NCBI RefSeq assembly: GCF_041245805.1
Contig: NZ_CP162490.1
Location: 2,333,001-2,397,000 of the forward strand
DNA: 64,000 nucleotides
Direction of reading: 5' to 3'
Origin: Xanthomonas sp. DAR 34887
GTDB lineage: Bacteria > Pseudomonadota > Gammaproteobacteria > Xanthomonadales > Xanthomonadaceae
This document shows positions 47,397 through 56,065 of this stretch, piece by piece (position 1 is the first letter of the stretch; every line of letters starts with the position of its first letter). The notes beneath the pieces are model-generated. The model was given only the letters and a program-made list of their open reading frames with translations. It did no database searches and was not told where the DNA came from. The translations under genes were made by a program, and so were the position numbers.

Positions 47397-48106
47397 ACAA
47401 GAGCACAGCGCGCATGTGTAGGAGCGGCTTCAGCCGCGACAGAAAAAGGGGCACGCCATCGACACGGCGCAGCGTGCAGCTTCAGAAATGGAATTATTGG
47501 AGGTGCCCTTCAGCCGCGACAAGCGGAAGCGGAGACCCTCTAGGCGCCGGTTTGTTGCTGCGGATGCATCGCGCAGTCGGGACTGAAGTCCCTCCCACAG
47601 GCACCCAGCCGGCTTGCCGCAAGTTCTTGTGGGAGCGACTTCAGGACCCTCTAATAATTCCCAAAAGCATGTCGATGCACTTGCGAGACGCCGACACGCC
47701 CAGCCCGCAGGTTCCGGCATCGATACGTTCGCGATGCCACGGAGCGGCAAAGGCGCATTGGCGGTGGACTTGGTGGTGTTGCGGCCGCGTTTTCCATGGA
47801 CGCCTTGGCATCACGGCCGCTTCGTCTTCCTGTCGCGGCTGAAGCCGCTCCTACAAGAGCACGGCGCGCATGTGTGGGAGCGGCTTCAGCCGCGACAGAA
47901 AAAGGAACACGCCATCGCCGCGCGCAGCGTGCAGCTTCAGGAATGGAATTATTGGAGGTGCCCTTCAGCCGCGACAAGCGGAGGCGGAGACCCTCTAGGC
48001 GCCGGTTTGTTGCTGCGGATGCATCGCGCAGTCGGGGCTGAAGTCCCTCCCACAGGCACCCAGCCGGCTTGCCGCAAGTTCTTGTGGGAGCGACTTCAGT
48101 CGCGAC
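47395..48106. repeat. tandem 456-bp REP-rich repeats, one full and one partial copy
   Basis: Unit 1 is 47395-47850, unit 2 is 47851 to about 48106. Both begin CTACAAGAGCAC, carry a GTAG/GTGG REP (47417-47441; 47873-47897) and the segment GAATTATTGGAGGTGCCCTT, then a second-type REP built on GGGACT/AGTCCC. Unit 1 ends in an inverted REP at 47831-47855. Unit 2 stops after the GTGGGAGCGACTTCAGTCGC copy near 48083-48106. Together with the left remnant at 45823-46167 the original array held at least 2.3 units. No protein-coding signal is evident. Confidence 0.85.
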
Positions 48107-48241
48107 GAGCGGAGTTGGAAGCCGCTATGGTTTCGGCAATCCATGGGCGGTGTAAAGCCTGTGCACCGACCGGGTCGGTCGCAAGCTTCCTGCAGGAACT
48201 CCGGGTGGCCTCGGGCCATCGGATGTTTCTTCCGGCGCCGG

Positions 48242-48266
48242 TGTCGCGGCTGAAGCCGCTCCTACA
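48242..48266 (-). repeat. GTAG-type REP overlapping the end of the DUF2939 gene
   Basis: On the minus strand it reads TGTAGGAGCGGCTTC then AGCCGCGACA. The TAG of the GTAG head (48262-48264) is the stop codon of the DUF2939 gene. The hairpin just after the stop may protect or end the transcript. Confidence 0.85.
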
Positions 48267-48798
48267 GCGGCAGCAGGATGTTGCTGAGCTTCCAGCGCAA
48301 CCCCTCGCGGGTGAAGACGCAGGGCACCGCGGTACCGTCGGCGGTGTGGATGGTGGCGACGAAGCGCGAGGTCGATTCGAAGCGGTGTTCGGCCTGGCGC
48401 AGCGGCTGCGGCGGGCGCGGTGCGGCGTAGGTGTCGCCGCCCACGGTGTCGCCGCTGGCGCGCTTCCATAGCGCGTCGCCCTGCAGCAAGGCGCCGATCC
48501 CGGCCGGGGTGACCATCGCATCCACGCCCATGCCGCTGACGCTGCCGGCCAGCGACAGCAGCGCGCCGCCGAACAGGCCGGCCTGCAGGTCCGGCCCGGC
48601 GCGGCGCAGCAGCGCGTCGTCCACCTGCGCCTTCAGATTGACCCGCAGGGTGGGGAAGTCGACGTAGCGCTCCAGCGCCGCCGCATCGCGCTGTTCCAGC
48701 GCCTGGCTGATGCCGCGGATCGCCAGGTAAGGCCCGGCGACGACATAGCCGCCAAGCGCGAGCAGGGCGAGGAACAGCAGGGCCAGCCATTTCTTCAT
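48262..48798 (-). CDS. DUF2939 membrane-anchored protein
   Basis: 178 residues from the ATG at 48798. An N-terminal hydrophobic segment (WLALLFLALLALGGYVVAGP) is followed by the DUF2939 pattern YLAIRGISQALEQRDAAALE, RYVDFPTLRVNLKAQVDDAL, then FVATIHTADGTAVPCVFTRE and a final LRWKLSNILLPL. Probably an inner-membrane-anchored periplasmic protein of unknown function. It is bounded by REPs on both sides (48242-48266 and 48826-48911), and its stop codon lies inside one. Its neighbours are transcribed separately. Confidence 0.82.
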   Translation of the reverse strand: MKKWLALLFLALLALGGYVVAGPYLAIRGISQALEQRDAAALERYVDFPTLRVNLKAQVDDALLRRAGPDLQAGLFGGALLSLAGSVSGMGVDAMVTPAGIGALLQGDALWKRASGDTVGGDTYAAPRPPQPLRQAEHRFESTSRFVATIHTADGTAVPCVFTREGLRWKLSNILLPL

Positions 48799-48825
48799 GG
48801 GATGCCTCGGTATGGAACCAGCTTT

Positions 48826-48911
48826 TGTAGGAGCGGCTTCAGCCGCGACAGAACCTGCGGAGGGCACCTGTCGCGGCTGATGGCCCGAGGCCACGTAGAG
48901 CCGCTCCTACA
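48826..48911. repeat. REP pair with one loop-expanded copy
   Basis: A standard forward REP occupies 48826-48850. The opposed copy at 48869-48911 starts TGTCGCGGCTGA and ends AGCCGCTCCTACA, with about 18 bp (TGGCCCGAGGCCACGTAG) in place of the short loop. The insert is itself palindromic (TGGCC-CGA-GGCCA). Confidence 0.82.
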
Positions 48912-48926
48912 GGGCGCACTATGCGC

Positions 48927-49613
48927 TCAGAATTCCAGATCCAGCGCCGCGCACAGGTAATCCACGAACGGGGCCAGCGTCTGCAGGTCGGCTGCCACCA
49001 GCGCGCGCAGTTTCGGCCCGGTCATGGTGGCATCGTCGAGCTGGCGCCAGAACACCCAGTTCTTGTGCTTGAGGTCGTCGATGAACTCGAACTCGGCGGG
49101 GAAGCCGCGCGGCGGCCGCACCAACACTTCCGTGGCCTCGAAATCGAAGCGGCGGCGCAGCTTCGGCGCATGCGCGGCAGCCTTCCAGCTGCCGGGATTG
49201 TCGAAGATGAACTGGCGCACCTTGCGCTGCGTATCCGGTTCCGGATGCCACAGGCCGGCGCCGACGAAGCTCTCGCCCGGCTGCAGGTGGATGTAGAACG
49301 AGGGCGCCGGCACCTGCTTGCGCCGCTCGTGGAACAGGCGCGCGCCCTGCCAGGTCTTGTACGGCGATTTGTCGTGGGAGAAGCGCGCATCGCGATGGAT
49401 GCGGAACAGCGAGCCGCCGACGCCGCGCGGGTCGGCGCGGAAATGTTCGCTGACCTGGGCCAGGTCCGGCTGCAGGTCGGTGATCAGGCGCAGGAACGGC
49501 TGGCGCACGTGCTCCTCGTACTTATGCCGGTTGTCGTTGAACCAGGCCTTGTCGTTGTGCCGCGCCAGGGCACGCAGGAACTTGAAGCTGGCGTCGCTGA
49601 AATAGGAGGTCAT
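48927..49613 (-). CDS. DUF2461/TIGR02453-family protein
   Basis: 228 residues. The family hallmark runs from the N-terminus: FSDASFKFLRALARHNDKAW, FNDNRHKYEEHVRQPF, then the basic loop FRIHRDARFSHDKSPYKTW and FYIHLQPGESFVGAGLWHPE. The C-terminus contains PRGFPAEFEFIDDLKHKNW and VFWRQL. Widespread in bacteria and fungi, with unknown function. The start overlaps the sbcB stop by 4 bp (ATGA), so it is translated from the sbcB transcript. GGAGG lies further upstream in the other orientation and plays no part. Confidence 0.87.
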   Translation of the reverse strand: MTSYFSDASFKFLRALARHNDKAWFNDNRHKYEEHVRQPFLRLITDLQPDLAQVSEHFRADPRGVGGSLFRIHRDARFSHDKSPYKTWQGARLFHERRKQVPAPSFYIHLQPGESFVGAGLWHPEPDTQRKVRQFIFDNPGSWKAAAHAPKLRRRFDFEATEVLVRPPRGFPAEFEFIDDLKHKNWVFWRQLDDATMTGPKLRALVAADLQTLAPFVDYLCAALDLEF

Positions 49614-51049
49614 AGGGTGCGTTGCAGGTCCTGGCCCCAAGCGGCCAGCTGATCGAGCAGGGCTTGCTTGGTAGCATCATCGGAGTGAGCCAGACGTAAA
49701 TCGGCGAGCTGCGCGTAGTAGCCGTCGAAACCCAGTTCGGACAGGCCGCTGTCGCCGTGCAGGCGCTGGCGGCGGTAGTCGTCCCAGCGGCTCTGTTCGA
49801 CGATGGACAGCGTCTGCGGCCAGTTGCGTGCGCGGTAGCGGAACAGCAGCTCGGGCAGGCGCGGATCGCGGAAGCCCGATTCCAGCGGCGCCAGCTGCGC
49901 CGGCGGGGTCGCCCGCACCTGCGCCATCGCACGCTTGTCGGTGTCGGCCAGGAAGCCGTCGTACAGCGAGGCGTCCACGTCGGGCGTGGCGGACGCGCGT
50001 TCGTTGCCGAACACACGGCGGACCTTCTCGGCCAGTGCCGGCCCGGCCTCGCGCAGGCGCGCGGCCTTGGCCAGGATCTGCGCCGGGTCGAGCTGCAGGC
50101 GGGCGAAATCCGGATCGCGCAGATGCGACCAGGCGACCAGCGCCGGCGCCTTGTTCAGATGCACTTCCTTCAACGGGATGCGCTGCTCGCCCTCGGGCAG
50201 GTCGGCCTGCGGCGTGTACAGGCGGTCGGCGATCTGCTCCGGGGTGTAGCGCAGCAGCGGTTCGATATCGCCCTCCAGGTCGAACACCAGCACCCGGCTG
50301 TCGATCCGTGGATGCCGCGCCAGCGGCAGCACCGGCGCCGCGCACAGGCGTGCGGCCGGATAGCGCATCGACACGTGCAGCACCGGCTGCATCGCCACGA
50401 TGTCGAGCAGGCCGCCGCAGAAGCGCTTGTCGCGCAGTTTCAGCGCGTAGTCCCACAGCCGCGGCTGCCGCTCGCGGAACAGCCGTGCCATGCCGATGGT
50501 GGCGTAGACGTCGGACAGCGCCTCGTGCGCGTCGCCGTCGCGCACGCCGTTGGCCAGCGCCAGCTGCTCCAGCTTGAACGAGGTGGCGCCGTCGTCGCGC
50601 TGCGGCCAGACCACGCCGTCCGGACGCAGCGCGTGCATCAGCCGCAGCATGTCCAGCAGGTCCCAGCGCGAGTTGCCGTTGCGCCACTCGCGTTCGTAGG
50701 GATCGTGGAAGTTGCGGAACAGGCCGTGGCGGACGAACTCGTCGTCGAAGCGCAGCGAGTTGTAGCCCAGGGTGCAGGTCTGCGGCCGCGCCATCTGCTC
50801 GGCGATGCGTGCGAACGCGTCGGCCTCGTTGACCCCGTCGCGCAGCGCCTGCTGCGGCGTGATGCCGGTGATCAGCGTGGCGATCGGCGAGGGCAGCAGG
50901 TCGTCGGCCGGCTGCACGAAGAAACTGATCGGCTCCTCGACCACGTTCAGAGCCGCATCGGTACGCACCGCCGCGAACTGCGCGATGCGCGTGCGCCGCG
51001 GATCGGCACCGAAGGTTTCCAGGTCGTAGAAGAGAAAGCTGTCGGGCAT
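49610..51049 (-). CDS. sbcB: exodeoxyribonuclease I
   Basis: 3'-5' single-strand DNA exonuclease acting in recombination and mismatch repair. 479 residues from the ATG at 51049 (MPDSFLFYDLETFG). DEDDh motifs: DLETFG (Exo I), LGYNSLRFDDEFVRHGLF (Exo II) and AHEALSDVYATIGMARLF (Exo III). The SH3-like and helical C-terminal parts follow, with the length of E. coli ExoI (about 475). A longer in-frame start at 51082 overlaps no family homology. A REP pair separates it from kmo, so it probably has its own promoter. Confidence 0.95.
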   Translation of the reverse strand: MPDSFLFYDLETFGADPRRTRIAQFAAVRTDAALNVVEEPISFFVQPADDLLPSPIATLITGITPQQALRDGVNEADAFARIAEQMARPQTCTLGYNSLRFDDEFVRHGLFRNFHDPYEREWRNGNSRWDLLDMLRLMHALRPDGVVWPQRDDGATSFKLEQLALANGVRDGDAHEALSDVYATIGMARLFRERQPRLWDYALKLRDKRFCGGLLDIVAMQPVLHVSMRYPAARLCAAPVLPLARHPRIDSRVLVFDLEGDIEPLLRYTPEQIADRLYTPQADLPEGEQRIPLKEVHLNKAPALVAWSHLRDPDFARLQLDPAQILAKAARLREAGPALAEKVRRVFGNERASATPDVDASLYDGFLADTDKRAMAQVRATPPAQLAPLESGFRDPRLPELLFRYRARNWPQTLSIVEQSRWDDYRRQRLHGDSGLSELGFDGYYAQLADLRLAHSDDATKQALLDQLAAWGQDLQRTL

Positions 51050-51096
51050 GGTCGGGGCGGAACGGTGTGGAAGATGGTACAACGCGGACTGGTTTT

Positions 51097-51162
51097 TGTA
51101 GGAGCGGCTTTAGCCGCGACAGGCACGATCGGTAACGCGTCGCGGCTGAAGCCGCTCCTACA
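51097..51162. repeat. paired GTAG-type REP elements
   Basis: A forward copy at 51097-51121 (TGTAGGAGCGGCTTTAGCCG and on) faces an inverted copy at 51138-51162 (GTCGCGGCTGAAGCCGC and on) across 16 bp. It fills the 130-bp space between kmo and sbcB. Confidence 0.85.
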
Positions 51163-51180
51163 CACGGCGGCCTGCCCGGC

Positions 51181-52560
51181 TCAATGCGCGCCGTCCAGCG
51201 GCGCCAGCCGCGCGTGCACGATCCGCTCCAGCCGGGCCCAGTCGATCCGCGACAGGTCGCTGTGGCCCTGCGTGGCCTGCACCAGGATCTGGCGCTGGAT
51301 CTCGCTGCGCTCCAATGCCAGCGCGTACGGCGTGCGCAGGAAGGTGACCATCGTGTAGTGCGGCACGAAGCGCGTCGGGTAGCGGGTCTGCAGCGCCTGC
51401 TCCAGCTCGCGCTGCAGCAGGAAGCCGGCATCGCCGACGCGGTCGCGCATCTCGATGTAGTTCTCCAGCGCCATCTGCTGGATCGCGCTGGCATTGGGTT
51501 TGCGCTCGGCTTCGAATGCGGCATAGGCGCGGCCCAGGTCCGGTTCGCGCTGCAGGTGCGCGGCCAGCGCCACGCAATCCTCGAACGCGCAGTTCATGCC
51601 CTGGCCATGGAACGGCACCATCGCGTGCGCGGCATCGCCGAGCAGCACCGCGCGCCCGTCCAGATGCCAGCGTTCCAGGCGCAGCGTGCCGAGCAGGCCC
51701 GGCGGGTGCTGTTCCCAGTGTTCGGCCAGTTGCGGCATCAGCGGCAGCGCATCGGCGAAGTCGCGCTCGAACAAGGCCAGGGCTTCCGCGCCGCTGCGGG
51801 TGGTAGCGAAGCTGGGCTCGCCCTGGTTCGGCAGAAACAGGGTGACGGTGAAGGTGCCTTCGTCGTTGGGCAGCGCGATGCACATGTAGTGGCCGCGCGG
51901 CCAGATGTGCAGCGCGTTGGCTTCGATACGGAAGCTACCGTCGGCGTTGGGCGGGATCTCCAACTCCTTGTACGAGTGGTCCAAGAATTCGGTGTGCTCG
52001 GCCATCGGCGACTTGCGCTGCATCGCCGCGCGCAGCGCCGAGCCGGCGCCGTCGGCGCCGATCATGCTGTCGAAGCGGATGTCGTGCGGCTGGTCGTCGC
52101 GGTCGTCGATGAAGCGCGCATAGCCGGCGTCGAAGTCCACCGTGTGCAGGCGCCGGTAGAAGTGGATCTGCGCGCCGGCCTGCTCGGCCAGCTGCAGCAG
52201 GGTGATGTTGAGGTCGTTGCGGTGCACCGACCAGATCACCTCGCTGTCGTCGCGGCCATAGCGCTGCAGCTGCTGGCGGCCGTCGGCGAAGTGGACCATG
52301 CGCCCGCGCATCATCACCGCCTTGGCCATCACCGCGGCGTCGGCGCCGGCGTGGCGCAGCGCGTGCAGGCCGCGCTCGGCCAGCGCCAGGTTGATCGAGC
52401 GGCCGCGCTCGTAGTCCTGGATGCGCGGGTCGCCGCGGCGCTCGTAGACGGTGACGCGCCAGCCCTGGCGCGAGAGCAGGATGGCGAGCAGGGAACCGGC
52501 CAGGCCGGCGCCGATCAGGGTGATGCTGCGGGGGGAGGCGCTCAAGGAAAGGTCCGGCAT
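51181..52560 (-). CDS. kmo: kynurenine 3-monooxygenase
   Basis: FAD/NADPH hydroxylase converting kynurenine to 3-hydroxykynurenine. 459 residues. The dinucleotide motif is ITLIGAGLAGSLLAILLSRQ, the family-specific segment YERGRSINLALAERGLHALR, and the second FAD motif VLLGDAAHAMVPFHGQGMNC. The C-terminus lacks the long membrane anchor of the mitochondrial enzyme. It lies 34 bp after kynU, the last gene of a kynurenine operon. In these bacteria the pathway leads to quinolinate and NAD rather than to energy metabolism. The first steps (tryptophan dioxygenase, formamidase) are not in the window. Confidence 0.95.
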   Translation of the reverse strand: MPDLSLSASPRSITLIGAGLAGSLLAILLSRQGWRVTVYERRGDPRIQDYERGRSINLALAERGLHALRHAGADAAVMAKAVMMRGRMVHFADGRQQLQRYGRDDSEVIWSVHRNDLNITLLQLAEQAGAQIHFYRRLHTVDFDAGYARFIDDRDDQPHDIRFDSMIGADGAGSALRAAMQRKSPMAEHTEFLDHSYKELEIPPNADGSFRIEANALHIWPRGHYMCIALPNDEGTFTVTLFLPNQGEPSFATTRSGAEALALFERDFADALPLMPQLAEHWEQHPPGLLGTLRLERWHLDGRAVLLGDAAHAMVPFHGQGMNCAFEDCVALAAHLQREPDLGRAYAAFEAERKPNASAIQQMALENYIEMRDRVGDAGFLLQRELEQALQTRYPTRFVPHYTMVTFLRTPYALALERSEIQRQILVQATQGHSDLSRIDWARLERIVHARLAPLDGAH

Positions 52561-52594
52561 GGCGCGCGGCCGCGGCCGCGCAGGAGGGGGCGGC

Positions 52595-53866
52595 TCAGAC
52601 GCCGGCCCAGGTTTCCACTTCTTCGACGAAGCGGTAGACGTCGCGATAGCGGGTGTACAGCGGCACCGGGCTGATCCGGATCACGTCCGGCTCGCGCCAG
52701 TCGCCGAGCACGCCGACCGATTGCAGGTACTCGAACAGCGCACGGCCGCGTTCGCGGCCGCCGGCCACGCGCAGCGACAGTTGGCAGCCGCGTTGCGCCG
52801 GATCGGCCGGGGTGAGGATCTGCAGGGTCTCGGCCAGGCGCGCGCGGATCAGCGTTTCCAGATAGCCGGTGAGCTGCAGCGACTTGCGCCGCAGCGCCGG
52901 GAAGCCGGCGCGCTCGAACAGCTCCAGCGACGCGCGCAGCGGCGCCATGCTCAGAATCGGCGGATTGCTCAGCTGCCAGCCCTCGGCCCCGGGCGCGGCG
53001 ACGAATTCCGGCCGCATCTGGAAGCGGGTGCGCTTGTCGTGGCCCCACCAGCCGGCGAAGCGCGGCGTGTCGCCGTGGCCGTGGCGTTCGTGCACGAAGG
53101 CGCCGGCGACCGCGCCGGGGCCGGCGTTGAGGTACTTGTAGTGGCACCACACCGCGAAATCGGGCGCGGTGTCGTGCAGGGTCAACGGGATGTTGCCGAC
53201 CGCATGCGCCAGATCGAAACCGACCGCGGCGCCGGCCGCGCGCGCCAGCCGCGCCACCGCATCCAGGTCGAAGGCCTGGCCGGTGCGGTACTGCACGCCC
53301 GGCCACAGCACCAGCGCCAGGCGCGGGCCGTGTTCGGCGATGGCACGCTCGATCGCGGCCAGCGACACGGTGCCGTCGGCACCGTCTGGCTGCACTTCGA
53401 TCAGCTCGGTGGCCGGATCGAAGCCGTGGAAGCGGATCTGCGAGGCGACCGCATGCTGGTCGGACGGGAACGCGCCGGCCTCGATCAGGATCGCCGGGCG
53501 CTCGCGGGTGGGGCGGTAGAAGCTGACCATCAGCAGGTGCAGGTTCACCGTCAGCGTGTTCATCGCCACCACTTCGTGTGGCAGCGCGCCGACCAGCTGC
53601 GCCAGCGGCGCCGCCAGCAGTTCGTGGTAGGTCATCCACTGCGTGTCGCCGGTGAAGTGGCCTTCCACCGCCAGCGTCGACCATTTGTCCAGCACCTCCT
53701 GCACCGCGGCGCGCGCGCCGCGCGGCTGCAGGCCGAGCGAATTGCCGACGAAGTAGGCCTGGTCGGCGCCCTGGTGCTGCGGGAACAGGAATTCGCGGCG
53801 CAGCTCGCGCAGCGGGTCGGCGGCGTCAAGCGCGGTGGCATGGGTGCGGGTCAGGATCTCGTTCAT
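52595..53866 (-). CDS. kynU: kynureninase
   Basis: PLP enzyme cleaving 3-hydroxykynurenine to 3-hydroxyanthranilate and alanine. 423 residues from the ATG at 53866. Motifs: YFVGNSLGLQPRGARAAVQE, MNTLTVNLHLLMVSFYRPT, AVGFDLAHAVGNIPLTLHD with the PLP aspartate, and the Schiff-base lysine in VWCHYKYLNAGPGAVAGAFV. The typical WWGHDKRTRFQM follows. It lies between the FUSC-type gene (30 bp) and kmo (34 bp) on the minus strand. Confidence 0.97.
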   Translation of the reverse strand: MNEILTRTHATALDAADPLRELRREFLFPQHQGADQAYFVGNSLGLQPRGARAAVQEVLDKWSTLAVEGHFTGDTQWMTYHELLAAPLAQLVGALPHEVVAMNTLTVNLHLLMVSFYRPTRERPAILIEAGAFPSDQHAVASQIRFHGFDPATELIEVQPDGADGTVSLAAIERAIAEHGPRLALVLWPGVQYRTGQAFDLDAVARLARAAGAAVGFDLAHAVGNIPLTLHDTAPDFAVWCHYKYLNAGPGAVAGAFVHERHGHGDTPRFAGWWGHDKRTRFQMRPEFVAAPGAEGWQLSNPPILSMAPLRASLELFERAGFPALRRKSLQLTGYLETLIRARLAETLQILTPADPAQRGCQLSLRVAGGRERGRALFEYLQSVGVLGDWREPDVIRISPVPLYTRYRDVYRFVEEVETWAGV

Positions 53867-53896
53867 CGGCAGCAGGTGACAGGACGAAGGCACAGT

Positions 53897-56032
53897 CTAC
53901 CGGTCGCGGCGTAGCGCTTCGTCGGCGACCGTCGCGGCGGCCGGCAGCATCGCGCTGCGCAACAGGTGGGTGAGGGTGCCGACGCTGTCGGCGACGCGGT
54001 CGCCGGTGTCGGCCAGCGCGGCCAGCGCCGAGCCGTCGCTGGCCTCCTGCAACTGCGCGGCCAGCGCCTCGGCCAGGCGCCGTTCGTCGTTGCGCAAGGT
54101 CGCCTGCGCCGGCGCGGTGCCGCTGCCCAGGCTGTCGGCCAGTTGCGTCAACGCCGCATGCGCCTGGCGCCGGAACTGTTCCAGCTCCGGCAGCGGCGGC
54201 AGCGCGGGGCTGTCGCGCAGCACCGCCTCCAGCGCCAGCGAGGCGCGGATCAGGCGGTTGCCGTTGGCCAGCACCGACTCGGCCAGCTTCAGTTCGCGCA
54301 GGTTGCGCTTGCGCCGCGGCTCGCCGCGCAGTCGCTCGATCGAGGCCTGCACGTTGGTGCGCGCGGTGCGCGCCGCAGCGCGGGTTTCCGGCAGCGCATG
54401 CAGCCTGCCTTCGAGCAGCGCGGCGAGGTGGTCGCGATAGGCCAGCAACAGCTGCGCCAGGGTGGCGCGGATATGCCGCCGCTCCCAGGTCGGCCACAGC
54501 GCGTAGGCGACCAGCGCCAGCGCGCTGCCGAGTACGGTGGCCTGGATACGTTCGCCGATCGCCTCGCCCGGGGCCATGCCCTCGAACGACAGCAGCAACA
54601 CCAGCATGCCGGTCAGCGAGGCCACGCCGAGGCCGTAGTTGACCTGGGTCAGCAGGCGGAAGCCCAGGCAGAACACGGTCAGCAACAGCAGCCGCACCAC
54701 CGCGCCGTCCATCGTGAAGTGGGCCAGCACGGTGGCCAGCACCAGCCCGGCGAAGGTGCCGGCCACGCGCAGCGCGCCGAAGCTGAGGGTGCCGCCGAAA
54801 TCCGGCTTGAGCACGATCGCGGTGGTCATCGGGATCCAGTAGCCGTGCGGGATCGCCTGCCAGCGTTCGAACAGCACCGCCAGGCTCAGGCACACGCCGC
54901 AGCGCAAGGCATGCCGGAACGCGACCGAGGAGAAGCCGAGGTTGGCGCGCAGGGTCTGCAGCGGCGCCAGCGGGCGCAGCGCCGCCGGCAAGCGGGCCTC
55001 GGCCAGCTCGGCCTGGATCTCGCCGCGGCTACTGGCCCAGTGGCCGTTGCGCACCAGCGCGCGCAGCTGCCCGCCCAGGCCCTGCGCGCGGGTCACGGCG
55101 ATGCGCAGCAGGCGCCGCTCGCGGGTGTCCTGCGCTTGCGCCTGGGCCTGCGCCAACGCCTCGGCCAGATCGTCGAAGCCGGTCATCGAGGCCTCTGCCG
55201 CGGCCGGGTCTTCGGCGTTGTCCAGCGCGTGGGCGAGCTGGTCCAGCACCACCGCACTGCGTTCCAGCACGCGCTCGATCGGCAAGCGCGCGACGGAGGC
55301 CTCGTCCAGGCGTCCGTGCAGGTCGGTCAGGGTCAGCAGTTCCAGCCGCGCGCGTTCGCACAGCTCGGCGATGATTCGGAACGACTGCACCGCCAGCCCG
55401 CGCGAGCGATGCTCGCCGTGCAGCATCACCATCGCCTCGAGCACCGCTTCGGTGGCCGGCGGCGCCAGCGTCGCGCTCGGCCGCTGGCGGGCGATGCCGG
55501 CCAGTTGCCGCATCAGCTCGGCCAGTGCGAACCGCTCCGGGCGGTAGCGCTGCAGCGGCCAGGCGGCCAGCGCCATCAGCATCTGCAGCACGCCGCCGGC
55601 GAAGATCAGCGCGGCCACGCCGACGCTCTGCGCGGCCGGCAGGCGCACGTCGGCGCTGACCACCAGCAGGATCATGCTGGTCAACCCGACCCGTGCCGCG
55701 ACCGGGCCCAGCGCCACCAGCAGGCCGCCGCCCAGGCCCAGCAGCAACGCCGCCAGCGCCAGCGCCGCGGTGTGCGCGCCGATCAGCATGCCCAGCAGGG
55801 CGGCGCCGCCGGCGGCCAGCGCGGCCATCAGCATGCGTTGCATACGCGCCCGGTACGGCCCGGGCTGGTCGGAGAACATGGTGTTCAATGCGCCGGTGGC
55901 CATTGCCAGGCCGAGTTCGGCATGGCCGCTGGCCACGCCCACGGCGAGCGGGGCGACCACCGCGAAGGTGTTGCGCAGGGCGACGCGCAGCGGAACGTCG
56001 CGCGGCTTCAGCGCGATCAGGCTATGCAGCAT
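53897..56032 (-). CDS. FUSC-family membrane protein (aromatic acid exporter type)
   Basis: 711 residues with two hydrophobic blocks, at about 18-155 (VAPLAVGVASGHAELGLAMA; GLTSMILLVVSADVRLPAA) and about 365-510 (YWIPMTTAIVLKPDFGGTLS; LTGMLVLLLSFEGMAPGEAI). Each is followed by a long helical cytoplasmic region. This duplicated layout is that of the YccS/YhfK/AaeB FUSC proteins, which include efflux proteins for aromatic carboxylates. Lying between nbaC and kynU with spacings of 33 and 30 bp, it is part of the kynurenine operon. Transport of a pathway intermediate such as kynurenine, 3-hydroxyanthranilate or quinolinate is an inference. Confidence 0.9.
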   Translation of the reverse strand: MLHSLIALKPRDVPLRVALRNTFAVVAPLAVGVASGHAELGLAMATGALNTMFSDQPGPYRARMQRMLMAALAAGGAALLGMLIGAHTAALALAALLLGLGGGLLVALGPVAARVGLTSMILLVVSADVRLPAAQSVGVAALIFAGGVLQMLMALAAWPLQRYRPERFALAELMRQLAGIARQRPSATLAPPATEAVLEAMVMLHGEHRSRGLAVQSFRIIAELCERARLELLTLTDLHGRLDEASVARLPIERVLERSAVVLDQLAHALDNAEDPAAAEASMTGFDDLAEALAQAQAQAQDTRERRLLRIAVTRAQGLGGQLRALVRNGHWASSRGEIQAELAEARLPAALRPLAPLQTLRANLGFSSVAFRHALRCGVCLSLAVLFERWQAIPHGYWIPMTTAIVLKPDFGGTLSFGALRVAGTFAGLVLATVLAHFTMDGAVVRLLLLTVFCLGFRLLTQVNYGLGVASLTGMLVLLLSFEGMAPGEAIGERIQATVLGSALALVAYALWPTWERRHIRATLAQLLLAYRDHLAALLEGRLHALPETRAAARTARTNVQASIERLRGEPRRKRNLRELKLAESVLANGNRLIRASLALEAVLRDSPALPPLPELEQFRRQAHAALTQLADSLGSGTAPAQATLRNDERRLAEALAAQLQEASDGSALAALADTGDRVADSVGTLTHLLRSAMLPAAATVADEALRRDR

Positions 56033-56065
56033 CGCGGTCCGGCGCGACGGTCGGCGAGGGCGCGC

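Noticed and set aside
45823..48106. CRISPR array
   Set aside because: Repeats are spaced irregularly or as 456-bp units, each short repeat is itself a hairpin REP, spacers are not uniform and no cas gene is near.
47417..48120. Open frames inside the repeat array, for example 47614-48471 (+)
   Set aside because: They consist of translated REP sequence (AAEAAPT and LSRLKPLLQ-like peptides) that recurs wherever REPs occur. No start signal or conserved domain.
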